39,752 bases of DNA. Origin: Campylobacter jejuni. GTDB taxonomy: Bacteria; Campylobacterota; Campylobacteria; Campylobacterales; Campylobacteraceae. The notes under the pieces were generated by a model. That model ran no database searches. It saw only the letters and a program-made list of their open reading frames with translations, and was not told where the DNA came from. Position numbers and translations under genes: made by a program. Shown here piece by piece: positions 18,056 to 27,656 of this stretch (its first letter is position 1; every line of letters starts with the position of its first letter). The stretch is taken from assembly GCA_014305285.1 (NCBI GenBank), contig JACRSG010000013.1, forward strand, positions 1 to 39,752. The letters are read 5' to 3'.

Positions 18056-19083
18056 GCCTTAGTTTTACTTACAATATTAATAATATTTGAAGCTACTTCA
18101 TCAGCAAGTTCTAAATGAGAAGTAAAGCCTACACAAGAACAATTAATCTCGCCCAAAACATATTTATCATTGCCTTTCTCATCGGTATCTAAAATAAAAT
18201 CAGCTGTCCAAATCAATGGCAAGTCGTAATTGCCTAATTTTTCTCTTACCTTAGGAAGTTCGCCTAAAAACATATCCACCAAAGCTTTCCAATCTTCTGG
18301 CTTATCATAGCGATATTTTGCCCCACTAAAAAGCGTAGCAGAAAAAGCATCAGCATCTTCGGCTGGTTTTTTATGCACTACATTTATAGGAGTGTTATAA
18401 AGCATTAAAAGTCTGATTTCACCTTCTTTGATGCGCGGTAAAAAAGTCATATCCACAAGCATACCATTATCACCTATAATATACTGCTCACAAAAATCCA
18501 TAAATTCTCCAAGTTCTCTATGCTCTACATGATTATCTTTAGCTTCTGTGCATTTGATTTTTGTGTTTAAAGGTAAGCTATCTCCACTAACATTACCTTC
18601 TACGCTCACACGCCAAATTCCCTCTCCTGTAGAACCACGATTTTGTTTTAAAACCCTTTCACCTTTAGCCAAACTTTTTGGAAAATTTTCTTTAAAAGTC
18701 TTGATATTATAGTAAGCATAAGTATCGCTTGGAACAAGATCGGTGTCTGCTAACTTTGTAAGTGCATCTTTAGCACCATAACCTATCATAGCATCAGGAT
18801 GAGGCATACCTACAAGTTTATCGGCACAAAGTTTTCTTAACATATCAAAATACTCATTTTCTTCTTTAAGATTGCCAGGATTGATGCGAGAAACATAACC
18901 ATCAAAATTTTCTTTTACATATTTGTAAATTTCATCTTTTTTACCCACTTCAAAAAAAATCACCTCAGCATTCCAACCCTTAGCTTTTAAAGCATTTACC
19001 ATAGGCATGGTATCTTTTCTATAACCATCTTCACCTTTATCACTCCCACCTTTAACTTCGAAAAAAACAATATTTTTTTTCAT
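18052..19083 (-). CDS. ATP-grasp superfamily protein (Cj0069-like)
   Basis: A 343-residue cytoplasmic protein starting MKKNIVFFEVKGGSDKGEDG at ATG 19083. It has features of an ATP-grasp enzyme: an ATP-binding strand pattern with VLKQNRGSTGEGIWRVSV near residue 145-160, an acidic metal-binding part near the C terminus (IWTADFILDT, YVLGEINCSCVGFTSH with the E-I-N motif), and the central GEIRLLMLYN strand. Substrate is unknown. The C. jejuni homolog is annotated as hypothetical as I recall. It ends convergently with the small zinc-ribbon gene. The Asn of the EIN motif and its Glu are intact, so it is probably catalytic. Confidence 0.75.
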   Translation of the reverse strand: MKKNIVFFEVKGGSDKGEDGYRKDTMPMVNALKAKGWNAEVIFFEVGKKDEIYKYVKENFDGYVSRINPGNLKEENEYFDMLRKLCADKLVGMPHPDAMIGYGAKDALTKLADTDLVPSDTYAYYNIKTFKENFPKSLAKGERVLKQNRGSTGEGIWRVSVEGNVSGDSLPLNTKIKCTEAKDNHVEHRELGEFMDFCEQYIIGDNGMLVDMTFLPRIKEGEIRLLMLYNTPINVVHKKPAEDADAFSATLFSGAKYRYDKPEDWKALVDMFLGELPKVREKLGNYDLPLIWTADFILDTDEKGNDKYVLGEINCSCVGFTSHLELADEVASNIINIVSKTKA

Positions 19084-19137
19084 TACTTTACCCCTTATCT
19101 AAAATATAAATAATTATTGCATAAAAATATTTATATT

Positions 19138-20034
19138 TTATCTAGCGTTTATAAAACTACTATTAGTCTTATAAGCAATCTCGATCAAGCTTTTACTTAT
19201 CAAGCTTGATGCTTGTCCTTCTAGGCGGTGAAGAAATTTATCGATCTTATCTTCTTCTTTCCAAACAGGATTTGAAACATTAGCAAGTTTTTCAAGTTCC
19301 TTTGTAGCATTTTCATAATTACTAAGCTCATCTATAAGACCAAGTTCCTTAGCCTTGGCAGCTAAAAACACTCTTGCATTTGCCCACTGATCTTTTTTAT
19401 TAAGATCTAGTGCTCTTTCCTTGGCAACAAAATCTGTAAAAAGATCATAACTTTGATCAATCAAACCCTGTAAAAAATTTCTTTCATCCTCATTCCAAGC
19501 TCTTGCAAAAGTTCCAGCGCTTTTAAATTCACCCGCTTGAATGGTTTGTTCTTTAATACCGAGTTTATTAGCTAATCCACTTAAATCAGCTCCTTGCATA
19601 ATTACACCGATAGAGCCTATAAAACTTGCCGGATTGGCTAAAATTTTATCCGCTCCAACTCCTGCTAAATAACTTCCACTTGCCATAGTTCCGCTTGCAT
19701 AAACAAGCACAGGCTTTTTAATTTTTAAATCCTTTATAGCTAAAGCTAGTTCCATACTAGGAGCAAAAGCTCCGCCAGGAGAGTCTATAACAAAAAGCAC
19801 TCCTTTGATATTGCCATCATTTTTAGCATTGATAATTTTTTCTAAAACCGCAGAGCTGTCAAAAATTTCACCTTTTAAATCAATGCGTTCTAAATTTGCA
19901 AGATTGGAGCTTGAATTTGCACTAGGCATTAAAATCCATATAACAATCAACAATAAAACAAAGGTTTTAAAATAAGTATTGATCAATTTTATACCACATC
20001 CTAAAGCCTTAAAAAATGATTTTAAATTTTGCAT
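19138..20034 (-). CDS. sppA: Signal peptide peptidase SppA (short form)
   Basis: A membrane-anchored serine protease of family S49 that degrades cleaved signal peptides. The 298-residue protein has an N-terminal membrane helix (FVLLLIVIWILM, about 26-38), then the protease core. The catalytic Ser is in SGTMASGSYLAG and the general-base Lys in IQAGEFKSAGTFARAWNE, the Ser/Lys dyad of SppA. The length fits the single-domain type, unlike the tandem E. coli enzyme. Its start overlaps the end of the upstream amidohydrolase gene by 13 bases, so the two form an operon. Confidence 0.93.
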   Translation of the reverse strand: MQNLKSFFKALGCGIKLINTYFKTFVLLLIVIWILMPSANSSSNLANLERIDLKGEIFDSSAVLEKIINAKNDGNIKGVLFVIDSPGGAFAPSMELALAIKDLKIKKPVLVYASGTMASGSYLAGVGADKILANPASFIGSIGVIMQGADLSGLANKLGIKEQTIQAGEFKSAGTFARAWNEDERNFLQGLIDQSYDLFTDFVAKERALDLNKKDQWANARVFLAAKAKELGLIDELSNYENATKELEKLANVSNPVWKEEDKIDKFLHRLEGQASSLISKSLIEIAYKTNSSFINAR

Positions 20035-21251
20035 TCTTTTCCTTTTATAAATAATTTATTTACTTCCTTAGCATTTAAAATAAACTGCAAAGGGGCTTGC
20101 TTTTTATCACATTCTCCTAGCTCGAATACGCTAAAATCAGCAATTTTACCTTTTTTGAGTTCTCCTAAATTTAAATTTAAAGCCCTTGCAGGATAAAGCG
20201 TCGCCATTTGCAAAAGCTTAGAGGCTAACTCTAATAAATTAAAATTCTTATGTATAAGCAAATTCGCACGCATTTCATCAAGTAAAGATAAAGAGATATT
20301 TGAACTAAGTCCATCAGTTCCTAAATGGATATTTAAACCACTTTCTAAAGCCTTTTTTAATTCTAAACTTTTTTGACTTAAAAGACGATTTGAGAATGCA
20401 CAATGCGTAATAGAATGTAATTTTTTATCTAACCATTCATATTCTTTTAGATATACACAATGCGTAAAAAGAGTCCTTACTCCTTTAAAGAGTTTGGCAA
20501 AATCCTTTGGAATATGAAGAGGCTTAGGATAAAGCGTGAAATTTTCAAGCCATTTTTCAAAACCCCCTTTAGACTCTCTAAGCCAGATATTTTCAGCTTT
20601 ACTTTCTAAAAAATGCGTACTAACTAATAAATTTTGCTTTTTGGCTAAATCAAGTGCAAAATGAGCCAAACTAGGATGAGTTGAATAAGGAGAATGAATC
20701 GAAATTGCTGGGATAAAAAAATCATTTTTAAATTTCAAAGAATTTTCAAATCTTTTTAAAAATTCTTGTTTTTTATCCTCAACTTGATTTTCGTTTATAC
20801 CTAAGATTTCATTAAAAAATATTACACGCATACCCTTTTGACTAGCCTTTAAGCAAGGAACTAAATCACTCCCAAAACTTGAAATTTCACCTATAGTGCC
20901 TATACCGCTTTTTTGCATTTTTTTAATGCTTTGAAGTATTAATTCTTCTTTGGCCTGTGCATTTAGTATGGAACGAGAATTTATAACACTTTTAAGCCAA
21001 ATTAAAAATTCTCCAAAATGCAAAGTTGTCGAATTTGCACTAAATTCTAAGTGTGTGTGAGGATTTATAAAAGCGGGTAAAATAACTGAATTTTTAGGTG
21101 TTTTGATGATTTTAGCCTTGGGATATTTTTTTCTTAAATTATCCAATTCACCCAATTCTAAAATTTCGTCTTCAAAAACAAAGGCTTGATTTTCTAGTAT
21201 CGTAAAATCTTCATCGCATAAAAAAAGATATCTTGCAGTAACTATAAACAC
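20022..21251 (-). CDS. Amidohydrolase, probable aminofutalosine deaminase
   Basis: A metal-dependent deaminase of the amidohydrolase superfamily, 409 residues. The open frame extends upstream to 21578, but that extension covers the aroQ start and promoter on the other strand. GTG at 21251 (MFIVTARYLFL) with AAAGGAAAATC fits, so it is chosen. Metal ligands are visible: PAFINPHTHLEF near 60, SIHSPYSTHP near 190, FTHCVYLK near 260 and LGTDGLSSN near 305. Homologs in Helicobacter and Campylobacter deaminate 6-amino-6-deoxyfutalosine in the menaquinone pathway. I infer the same role here, with other pathway genes outside the window. Other chlorohydrolase-like substrates cannot be excluded. Confidence 0.75.
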   Translation of the reverse strand: MFIVTARYLFLCDEDFTILENQAFVFEDEILELGELDNLRKKYPKAKIIKTPKNSVILPAFINPHTHLEFSANSTTLHFGEFLIWLKSVINSRSILNAQAKEELILQSIKKMQKSGIGTIGEISSFGSDLVPCLKASQKGMRVIFFNEILGINENQVEDKKQEFLKRFENSLKFKNDFFIPAISIHSPYSTHPSLAHFALDLAKKQNLLVSTHFLESKAENIWLRESKGGFEKWLENFTLYPKPLHIPKDFAKLFKGVRTLFTHCVYLKEYEWLDKKLHSITHCAFSNRLLSQKSLELKKALESGLNIHLGTDGLSSNISLSLLDEMRANLLIHKNFNLLELASKLLQMATLYPARALNLNLGELKKGKIADFSVFELGECDKKQAPLQFILNAKEVNKLFIKGKECKI

Positions 21252-21301
21252 GATTTTCCTTTCAAAAATCACATTGTAGCAAAAATTTATTTTTAAAATG
21301 T

Positions 21302-21307
21302 TATAAT
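21302..21307 (+). promoter_or_regulatory. aroQ: Probable -10 box for aroQ operon
   Basis: TATAAT at 21302-21307, 34 bases before the aroQ ATG, after a T-rich stretch. It probably serves aroQ and folK, perhaps reading into flhF. Confidence 0.6.
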
Positions 21308-21341
21308 AAAAGGTTAAAAATAAATTTTTAAGGTTAAATCC

Positions 21342-21824
21342 ATGAAAATAATGATTATCCAAGGCCCAAATGTTAATATGCTTGGTGTAAGAGAAGTAGG
21401 AATTTATGGTGCTATGAAAATGGAAGAAATTCATGAGCAAATGAAACTTGCAGCATCGCAAAACAATGTAGAGCTTGATTTTTTCCAAAGTAATTTTGAA
21501 GGTGAAATCGTAGATAAAATTCAAGAATGCCTTGGAACAGTTGATGGAATTATTATCAATGCAGCAGGCTATACTCATACTTCAGTAGCTATTCGCGATG
21601 CTATTGCAGCAGTTGCCTTACCTACAATCGAAATGCACATTAGCAATGTTTATCGTAGAGAAGAATTTCGTCAAAAAAGTCTTATAGCACCTGTGTGTTC
21701 TGGAACTATTGTTGGTTTTGGTCCTTTTGGCTATCACTTGGCTTTAATGGGTATAATTCAAATTTGTGGACAAATAAAAAATTTGCGCACGATGCAACAA
21801 GCACAACAAACAAATAAACAATAA
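21342..21824 (+). CDS. aroQ: 3-dehydroquinate dehydratase, type II
   Basis: Third step of the shikimate pathway: converts 3-dehydroquinate to 3-dehydroshikimate. The 160-residue protein starts [20 protein letters not shown], the type II N terminus (GPNLNxLGxR) with the catalytic region nearby. [17 protein letters not shown] near residue 75-90, [14 protein letters not shown] and [11 protein letters not shown] complete the signature. ATG at 21342 follows AAGG. The stop overlaps folK by one base (TAATG). Its promoter region is divergent from the amidohydrolase gene. Confidence 0.96.
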   Translation: MKIMIIQGPNVNMLGVREVGIYGAMKMEEIHEQMKLAASQNNVELDFFQSNFEGEIVDKIQECLGTVDGIIINAAGYTHTSVAIRDAIAAVALPTIEMHISNVYRREEFRQKSLIAPVCSGTIVGFGPFGYHLALMGIIQICGQIKNLRTMQQAQQTNKQ

Positions 21825-22297
21825 TGTTAAAAATTCAAGGAGCAAAACACTTTGAAAAAAGTCGTTTTTTTCCTTTTTTTAGTCAAAATATACGCTCTTT
21901 TAAATATTTAGCCCTTATAGGTCTAGGAAGCAATATGGAGCCCGAAAAAAAAAGATTCGATATACTTTTTCGAGTAATGATGGATGATAAAAGATTTAAA
22001 ATTTTATCCACATCTCCTATGTTGATCAATGAAGCCTTTGGTTTTAAAGAGCAAAAAGATTTTACCAATGCTGTTATGTTGATACAAACTAATTTGCATG
22101 CACGAGCACTTTTGAAAGTTTTACTTTATTATGAAATAAAATTTAAACGCAAGAGAACTTTCAAAAACGCTCCTAGAACGCTTGATTTAGATCTTTTATA
22201 CTTTTCACAAAAAGTCAAGCGTGATAAGTGGTGTGAGGTGCCTCATAAAGGGGTCAAGGAAAGAGTGAGTGTAATTTTGCCTTTAGGCATGATATAA
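21824..22297 (+). CDS. folK: HPPK, folate biosynthesis pyrophosphokinase
   Basis: Transfers pyrophosphate from ATP to 6-hydroxymethyl-7,8-dihydropterin in folate synthesis. The 157-residue protein has LIGLGSNMEPEKKRFD near residue 32, FKEQKDFTNAVMLIQTNL near 75, and the signature RTLDLDLLYF (metal-binding D-x-D) near 125, with VPHKGVKERVSVILPL at the end. The first ~28 residues precede the HPPK domain proper and are unusual compared with typical starts. It is translationally coupled to aroQ and lies 11 bases before flhF. Confidence 0.9.
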   Translation: MLKIQGAKHFEKSRFFPFFSQNIRSFKYLALIGLGSNMEPEKKRFDILFRVMMDDKRFKILSTSPMLINEAFGFKEQKDFTNAVMLIQTNLHARALLKVLLYYEIKFKRKRTFKNAPRTLDLDLLYFSQKVKRDKWCEVPHKGVKERVSVILPLGMI

Positions 22298-22308
22298 GGA
22301 ATATAAAT

Positions 22309-23763
22309 ATGGGACAACTTATACATACTTTTACTGTTGAAGATACAGAACAAATTATACCCAAAGTAAAAGAAGATTACGGAGATAAAGCCTTAATTAT
22401 AACAAATAAACAAATTCGTCCTAAAACCTTAAATCGCAGTGCACTTTATGAGGTTATGGTGGCTATAGAAGAAAGCGACTATGAAGAACACCTAAAAAAA
22501 CAAGGAAAATCTTTACCTACAAAAAAAAGCTCGCCAAAATCATCTTCTACTTCTCTTGCGGAAGAAAAAATCAGATCTCAAACCCCCCAAGAAGATGAAG
22601 ATGTAGTCTTGGATTTCTCAAACACTCGCTTAAATACAAATTTAAACACTATAAAAAACAATAACGTAGCTAAAAAAACCTATCAAGATTTTCCACAAAA
22701 CAAAATCAATCCTCATCAAAATAAGACTCTAGGCTTTGATGATTTTAAGGAAAAACTAAGTGAAGTTAGCAATGAAATTTCTAAAGTCACAAACACACCT
22801 TTAGAAATTTACACTCCTAATCCAAATTATAATAAAAAAATAGAAAATTTTGAAAAGCAATTTGAAAAACAAATCAACAAGCTTAACGACAAAATAGATC
22901 TTCTTGCAGATATGATGTGGGATGATAAAGCCGAAGCTAGAAAAAATCTTATGATACCTCCCGAATTTGCAAGTATTTATAAACAAGCTAAAGAAAGTGG
23001 AATGCTTGAAAATCATTTAGAAGCGATTATGAAAGCAACTATAGAAAATATGCCAGCTGCTATGAAAACCAACAAAGATGCGGTTCAAAGATATTTTCAC
23101 TCACTTTTAAGAAATATCTTGCCTTGTCGCGTTGAAAGCGATATAAAAAAACAAAAAATCATGATGCTAGTAGGCCCAACAGGAGTGGGAAAAACAACAA
23201 CCTTAGCCAAGTTAGCTTTTCGCTATGCTTATGGAGATAAGCGTTATAAAACAGGTATTATTACGCTTGATACTTATAGAATCGGTGCGGTTGAGCAGCT
23301 TTTTCAATATGCAAAAATGATGAAACTTCCTATTATTGATAGCATAGAACCAAAAGATTTAGATGAAGCGATAAAAAGCTTAAATAATTGCGAAGTAATT
23401 TTAGTTGATACTATAGGAAATTCACAATATGATCAAACTAAACTTGCTAAAACTAAAGAATTTTTAATGCACTCCAATGCAGAAATTGATGTAAATTTAG
23501 TAGTTTCTGCAAACACCAAACATGAAGATTTAATGGAAATTTATAAAAATTTTTCATTCTTAAATATTGATACTTTGATTATTACTAAATTTGATGAAAC
23601 AAAAGTTTTTGGAAATATCTTCTCTCTTATTTATGAAACAAATATTCCTCTAAGTTTTTTCTCTACAGGACAAGAAGTACCAGATGATTTAGAAGTAGCC
23701 AATAGTGATTTTCTAGTTCATTGTATTTTAGAAGGGTTTAACAAAGGAAAAAATAATGAATAA
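22309..23763 (+). CDS. flhF: Flagellar biosynthesis GTPase FlhF
   Basis: SRP-type GTPase that sets flagellar position and, in Campylobacter, is needed for the sigma54-dependent flagellar genes. It is 484 residues. The N-terminal part starts [20 protein letters not shown] and is followed by a low-complexity basic linker (about 60-150) and a helical N domain. The G domain has [15 protein letters not shown] near residue 288, [11 protein letters not shown] near 322 and [10 protein letters not shown] near 366, with TKFDET. Its end overlaps flhG by eight bases. It is the first flagellar gene in the cluster flhF-flhG-X-fliA-fliM-fliY. Confidence 0.96.
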   Translation: MGQLIHTFTVEDTEQIIPKVKEDYGDKALIITNKQIRPKTLNRSALYEVMVAIEESDYEEHLKKQGKSLPTKKSSPKSSSTSLAEEKIRSQTPQEDEDVVLDFSNTRLNTNLNTIKNNNVAKKTYQDFPQNKINPHQNKTLGFDDFKEKLSEVSNEISKVTNTPLEIYTPNPNYNKKIENFEKQFEKQINKLNDKIDLLADMMWDDKAEARKNLMIPPEFASIYKQAKESGMLENHLEAIMKATIENMPAAMKTNKDAVQRYFHSLLRNILPCRVESDIKKQKIMMLVGPTGVGKTTTLAKLAFRYAYGDKRYKTGIITLDTYRIGAVEQLFQYAKMMKLPIIDSIEPKDLDEAIKSLNNCEVILVDTIGNSQYDQTKLAKTKEFLMHSNAEIDVNLVVSANTKHEDLMEIYKNFSFLNIDTLIITKFDETKVFGNIFSLIYETNIPLSFFSTGQEVPDDLEVANSDFLVHCILEGFNKGKNNE

Positions 23764-24622
23764 CCAAGCAAATAAACTTCACAATCTCATGAGTCAAAAT
23801 GGAACTAAAAAATCCCAAAACACTCATTTTATAGCTATTACAAGTGGAAAAGGCGGCGTTGGAAAAAGCACTATTAGTGCAAATCTAGCCAATGTTTTAG
23901 CAAATAATGGTTATAAAGTTGGGCTTTTTGATGCGGATATAGGCTTGGCAAATTTGGATGTTATTTTAAATGTACGCATACAAAAAAATCTCTTGCATGT
24001 TTTGCGTGGAGAATGCTCTTTAGAAGATATTTTAATAGAAGTTAAGCCAAATTTATGGCTCATCCCAGGTGAAAGTGGAGATGAAATTTTAAAATATAAT
24101 GATAAAAATATTTACGAGAGATTTTTAAATCAAGCAAGTATTTTAGATGAGCTTGATTTTCTTATTATCGACACGGGCGCGGGTATTGGTGGAAATATTT
24201 TAAATTTTTTAGAAATAGCTGATGAAGTTGTAGTAGTAACCGTTCCCGATCCTGCAGCAATTACCGATGCGTATGCAACCATTAAAACAACTTCTAAGAC
24301 AAAAGAAAATTTACTAATGCTCTTTAATGTTGTAAAAAATGAAAATGAAGCTTTAAAAGTTTTTGAAAATATTAAAAAAGTTGCAGATGCAAACATTAAA
24401 AATCCTTTAAATTTAGAATTCTTAGGTCATTTAAGTGCTTCTAAAGATGTAAGCAGTAGTATTAAAAAAAGAACTTTATTTAGCGATGAAAACACAGCCT
24501 CAAGCGATGAGCTTAAAGCCCTAGCTTCCAAGCTTTTGTATAGATTGGAACGGAAAGTGCTTGATAATGTTTTAAATCGTAGTTTTTCAAGTTTTTTTAG
24601 AAAAATTATTGAAAGATTTTAG
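23756..24622 (+). CDS. flhG: MinD-like ATPase FlhG (YlxH)
   Basis: A ParA/MinD-family ATPase that restrains FlhF and limits flagellar number; in Campylobacter it also affects division placement. It has 288 residues, with a deviant Walker [18 protein letters not shown] near 30-46 and [16 protein letters not shown] near 61, plus [15 protein letters not shown] near 140. Start overlaps flhF by eight bases. The C terminus (RKIIERF) is a short basic tail that may interact with membrane. All nucleotide-binding residues are present. Confidence 0.95.
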   Translation: MNNQANKLHNLMSQNGTKKSQNTHFIAITSGKGGVGKSTISANLANVLANNGYKVGLFDADIGLANLDVILNVRIQKNLLHVLRGECSLEDILIEVKPNLWLIPGESGDEILKYNDKNIYERFLNQASILDELDFLIIDTGAGIGGNILNFLEIADEVVVVTVPDPAAITDAYATIKTTSKTKENLLMLFNVVKNENEALKVFENIKKVADANIKNPLNLEFLGHLSASKDVSSSIKKRTLFSDENTASSDELKALASKLLYRLERKVLDNVLNRSFSSFFRKIIERF

Positions 24623-24640
24623 CAATAAAGAGAAGAGATT

Positions 24641-24997
24641 ATGAGGCCAGAAAATTACGTAGCATTTTTTACTGTTTGTGGATTTTTTATAGGACTTGCA
24701 TTTAGCATTATTAGCATAGATGAAGCTTTTGATATACTGATTTTTACTTGTTTTATTACTTTTATGTTTTATGTTTTTGTTCATATTGTTATTATGAATT
24801 TTATAGATGTAAAGAAAATTAGCGGTAGAATCTTTAATAAACACGACTATGAAAAAACTAGCAATAATATTATCAATGATTTAGTTATTCGTGAAAAGAA
24901 AATGGATATAATTTTAGAAAAGCTCAACGAAGAAAGAGAAGAGCTGAAGAAAAATGAATCTAAAGAAAGACGAAGAAATGCTAAAAGAACCGCCTAA
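24641..24997 (+). CDS. Small membrane protein between flhG and fliA
   Basis: A 118-residue protein with two predicted membrane helices (YVAFFTVCGFFIGLAFSII about 6-24, and LIFTCFITFMFYVFVHIVIM about 33-52). A cytoplasmic tail rich in Lys/Glu follows and probably forms a coiled coil (EKKMDIILEKLNEEREELKK). Its 3' end overlaps fliA by 44 bases, so it belongs to the flagellar operon. I know no assigned function. Start ATG 24641 lies 12 bases after AAGAGAAGAG. Confidence 0.75.
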   Translation: MRPENYVAFFTVCGFFIGLAFSIISIDEAFDILIFTCFITFMFYVFVHIVIMNFIDVKKISGRIFNKHDYEKTSNNIINDLVIREKKMDIILEKLNEEREELKKNESKERRRNAKRTA

Positions 24998-25670
24998 AGC
25001 TTATGCACAAATGCTAAAGAAAGAGCAAGATGAGCTTGTTCTTTCTTACATGCCAGCTCTCCGTGCTATGGCTTTTAGACTAAAAGAACGCTTGCCTTCA
25101 AGTATAGATGTTAATGATCTGATTAGCATAGGCGTTGAAGAAATGATCAAGCTTTCACGTCGTTACGATAAAGAACAAAATGATAATTTCTGGGGTTTTG
25201 CAAGAAAAAGAGTTAATGGCTCTATGCTTGATTATCTTAGAAGTCTTGATGTAATGAGTCGCAATAATCGCAAAATTATTAAAGATATTGATGCAATCAT
25301 GGATGAATATTTCCTTGAGCATGAATGCGAACCCAATGATGAGTATCTAGCCAAAAAACTTGACTTGAATGTAGAAAAAATCAAAGAAGTAAGAACAGCC
25401 CATGCTATTAGCTATACCCTGCCTATCGATGAACAAATCGAACTTTATAATGAAGATAATACTTTAGAAAAAATTGAAAAAGAAGAACTTTTAGAAAAAA
25501 TTCATGAAGTATTAGATGATCTTAAAGAGCGCGATCAGTTAATCATTCAGCTTTATTATTATGAAGAATTAAGCCTAAAAGAAATCAGCGAAATTTTAGA
25601 AATCAGCGAAAGCAGAATTTCACAAATTCACAAAAAACTTCTTAAAAAACTTAGAGAAAGGCTAGTGTAA
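24954..25670 (+). CDS. fliA: Flagellar sigma factor sigma28
   Basis: RNA polymerase sigma factor for late flagellar genes such as flaA. The 238-residue protein has region 2 (LSYMPALRAMAFRLKERLP, DVNDLISIGVEEMIKL, RVNGSMLDYLRSLD), region 3 near 100-150 and region 4 with a helix-turn-helix (YEELSLKEISEILEISESRI). ATG 24954 lies inside the 3' end of the upstream gene; a second in-frame ATG at 24981 would remove nine residues. Its stop overlaps fliM by one base. Activity is normally held down by FlgM, which is not in this window. Confidence 0.95.
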   Translation: MNLKKDEEMLKEPPKAYAQMLKKEQDELVLSYMPALRAMAFRLKERLPSSIDVNDLISIGVEEMIKLSRRYDKEQNDNFWGFARKRVNGSMLDYLRSLDVMSRNNRKIIKDIDAIMDEYFLEHECEPNDEYLAKKLDLNVEKIKEVRTAHAISYTLPIDEQIELYNEDNTLEKIEKEELLEKIHEVLDDLKERDQLIIQLYYYEELSLKEISEILEISESRISQIHKKLLKKLRERLV

Positions 25671-26749
25671 TGGCTGAGATACTTTCCCAAGAAGAAATTG
25701 ATGCTCTACTTGAAGTTGTCGATGATAACACCGACACATCCATAGCCTCAAATTCAAAAGATGAAAAAGATGAAAGAAATATCGTTGTATATGATTTTAA
25801 GCGTCCAAATAGGGTTTCAAAAGAACAACTTAGGACGATTAAGGGTATACATGATAAATTGGCAAGAAATTTAGCCTCTCAAATTTCATCAATGATGAGA
25901 AGTATTGTTGAAACTAAACTTCATTCAGTCGATCAAATGACTTATGGGGAATTTTTAATGTCTTTACCAAGCCCAACAAGTTTTAACGTTTTTTCTATCA
26001 AACCTTTAGATGGAAACTGTGTTTTAGAAATCAATCCAAGCATAGCTTTTCCTATGATAGACAGGCTTTTAGGTGGTCAAGGCGATAGCTATGAAGCTTC
26101 GCGTGAGCTTACGGATATTGAACTTAATTTACTTGATTCTATTTTGCGTATCATTATGCAAAGACTTAAAGAAAGCTGGGCTACCGTAACTGAAATTTAT
26201 CCTAGCATAGAAGCTAAAGAATCAAGTCCAAATGTTGTGCAAATCGTATCTCAAAATGAGATTGTTATCATGGTAGTAATGGAAATCATCATAGGAAATT
26301 CAAGCGGTATGGTCAATATCTGCTACCCTGTAGTACATTTAGAAAGTATATTAAGCCGTTTAGCAAACCGCGACATTATGATGGGTGAAACCTCAGCCAA
26401 AAAATCACGTAACAAAGAACTTAAAACTTTAATCGGTCGTGCTGAAGTAGTATATGAGGCGATTTTAGGAAAAACTTTAATTAATGTTCATGAATTTTTA
26501 GAACTTAAACAAGGTGATATTTTAAGACTTGATAGAGAAGCAGACGATAAAGCTATAGTAAGCATCGATAAAAAAGATGTTTTCTTAGCACAAATTGGAT
26601 TGCATCGTTTTAGAAAATCTATTAAAATTTTAGAACTTATACGCACAGATAAAGATGAAATTAAAGAAATTTTGGAAAAATACGAAGAAGAGCGTAAAGC
26701 CAAAGCTAGTGTTTATGATGAGCCTGAAGAGGAGGATGAAGAAATATGA
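25670..26749 (+). CDS. fliM: Flagellar switch protein FliM
   Basis: C-ring protein that binds phosphorylated CheY and switches motor rotation. It has 359 residues. The N-terminal CheY-binding peptide EILSQEEIDALLEVV occupies residues 3-17, then the middle CheC-like domain (QLRTIKGIHDKLARNLASQI to about 230), and the C-terminal SpoA domain (KTLINVHEFLELKQGDILRL…). The C terminus is acidic (EPEEEDEEI). It overlaps fliA by one base and fliY by four, so it is coupled in translation. Confidence 0.96.
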   Translation: MAEILSQEEIDALLEVVDDNTDTSIASNSKDEKDERNIVVYDFKRPNRVSKEQLRTIKGIHDKLARNLASQISSMMRSIVETKLHSVDQMTYGEFLMSLPSPTSFNVFSIKPLDGNCVLEINPSIAFPMIDRLLGGQGDSYEASRELTDIELNLLDSILRIIMQRLKESWATVTEIYPSIEAKESSPNVVQIVSQNEIVIMVVMEIIIGNSSGMVNICYPVVHLESILSRLANRDIMMGETSAKKSRNKELKTLIGRAEVVYEAILGKTLINVHEFLELKQGDILRLDREADDKAIVSIDKKDVFLAQIGLHRFRKSIKILELIRTDKDEIKEILEKYEEERKAKASVYDEPEEEDEEI

Positions 26750-27588
26750 TCAATAATTTTTTAAAAATGTTTACAAATGAATGCATCAGCACCATTGAAG
26801 GTTTAACAGGAAAAAGTGCTGAATTTAGCGAATATAAAGAATTTGATGTCAATGCAAGCGATACTTTAAAAGCACCTTTAGTGTATGCTATATTTAATAT
26901 AGCAAATGGTGGAAAAATAGGAATTTTAGCCGGTGCTGTTTTGATGAGTGCTATTGGCGAATGGATGATGGGCGAAGAAGAAATCACCAAAAACGATAAA
27001 CTAGGCTCTGATGAAATGGATGCAGCTAAAGAAGCCATCCAAAACATCATTTCAGCATTTTCTACAACCTTAGGAGCTCAAAAAGACATTGCAAAAATGG
27101 ATTTTAGTATAGAATCTTGTGAATTTGTACCTGAAAGCGTAGATTTTAAAGATTTTAAAAAATTATTTTTATATGATGTAAAAATAGGTGATTTAGAAGA
27201 ACAAGTTTCTTTGGTTATGGATCAAACACTTCACAATATCCTGAGTGGAAAACCTGCCGAAACAGGCAATGCAAGCACTGATTCTAATCACAATGCAGAA
27301 GAAAAAGTGATAATGCTTAGCGAAGATCTTAAAAATATCAATCTTATTATGGATGTACGTTTACCTGTGCGTGTGCGTATAGGCAATAAAAAAATGCTTT
27401 TAAAAGATGTTTTAACTATGGATATAGGTTCAGTTGTGGAGCTTAATCAACTTGCAAACGATCCTCTTGAAATTTTAATCGGAGATAAAAGAATTGCTTA
27501 TGGTGAAGTAGTCATTGTCGATGGTAACTTTGGTGTTCAAATCACAGAAATTGGATCTAAAAAAGAAAGATTAGAACAATTAAGATAA
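26746..27588 (+). CDS. fliY: Flagellar switch protein FliY
   Basis: FliN-related C-ring protein with an added N-terminal CheC-like region, as in Campylobacter, Helicobacter and Bacillus. The 280 residues comprise a CheC/FliM-like domain (about 1-170, with GGKIGILAGAVLMSAIGEWM and SDEMDAAKEAIQNIISAFST), a short linker, and a C-terminal SpoA domain (LIMDVRLPVRVRIGNKKMLL… VVIVDGNFGVQITEIG). Whether it keeps CheY-P phosphatase activity cannot be told. It overlaps fliM by four bases. It is last in the operon; a -10 box for the next gene follows. Confidence 0.94.
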   Translation: MINNFLKMFTNECISTIEGLTGKSAEFSEYKEFDVNASDTLKAPLVYAIFNIANGGKIGILAGAVLMSAIGEWMMGEEEITKNDKLGSDEMDAAKEAIQNIISAFSTTLGAQKDIAKMDFSIESCEFVPESVDFKDFKKLFLYDVKIGDLEEQVSLVMDQTLHNILSGKPAETGNASTDSNHNAEEKVIMLSEDLKNINLIMDVRLPVRVRIGNKKMLLKDVLTMDIGSVVELNQLANDPLEILIGDKRIAYGEVVIVDGNFGVQITEIGSKKERLEQLR

Positions 27589-27617
27589 AATTTCTCTATA
27601 AATTTAAAAAAATTAGC

Positions 27618-27623
27618 TATAAT
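27618..27623 (+). promoter_or_regulatory. Probable -10 box for the LOG gene and mnmA
   Basis: TATAAT at 27618-27623 in the 68-base gap after fliY, 33 bases before the ATG at 27657. Confidence 0.6.
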
Positions 27624-27656
27624 CATTTTTTATAGTTTTGCCAAAAAAGGTATTTG

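Noticed and set aside
21252-21578. An N-terminal extension of the amidohydrolase frame of about 109 codons.
   Set aside because: It covers the aroQ promoter and start on the other strand, has no family resemblance, and GTG at 21251 has a good ribosome site.
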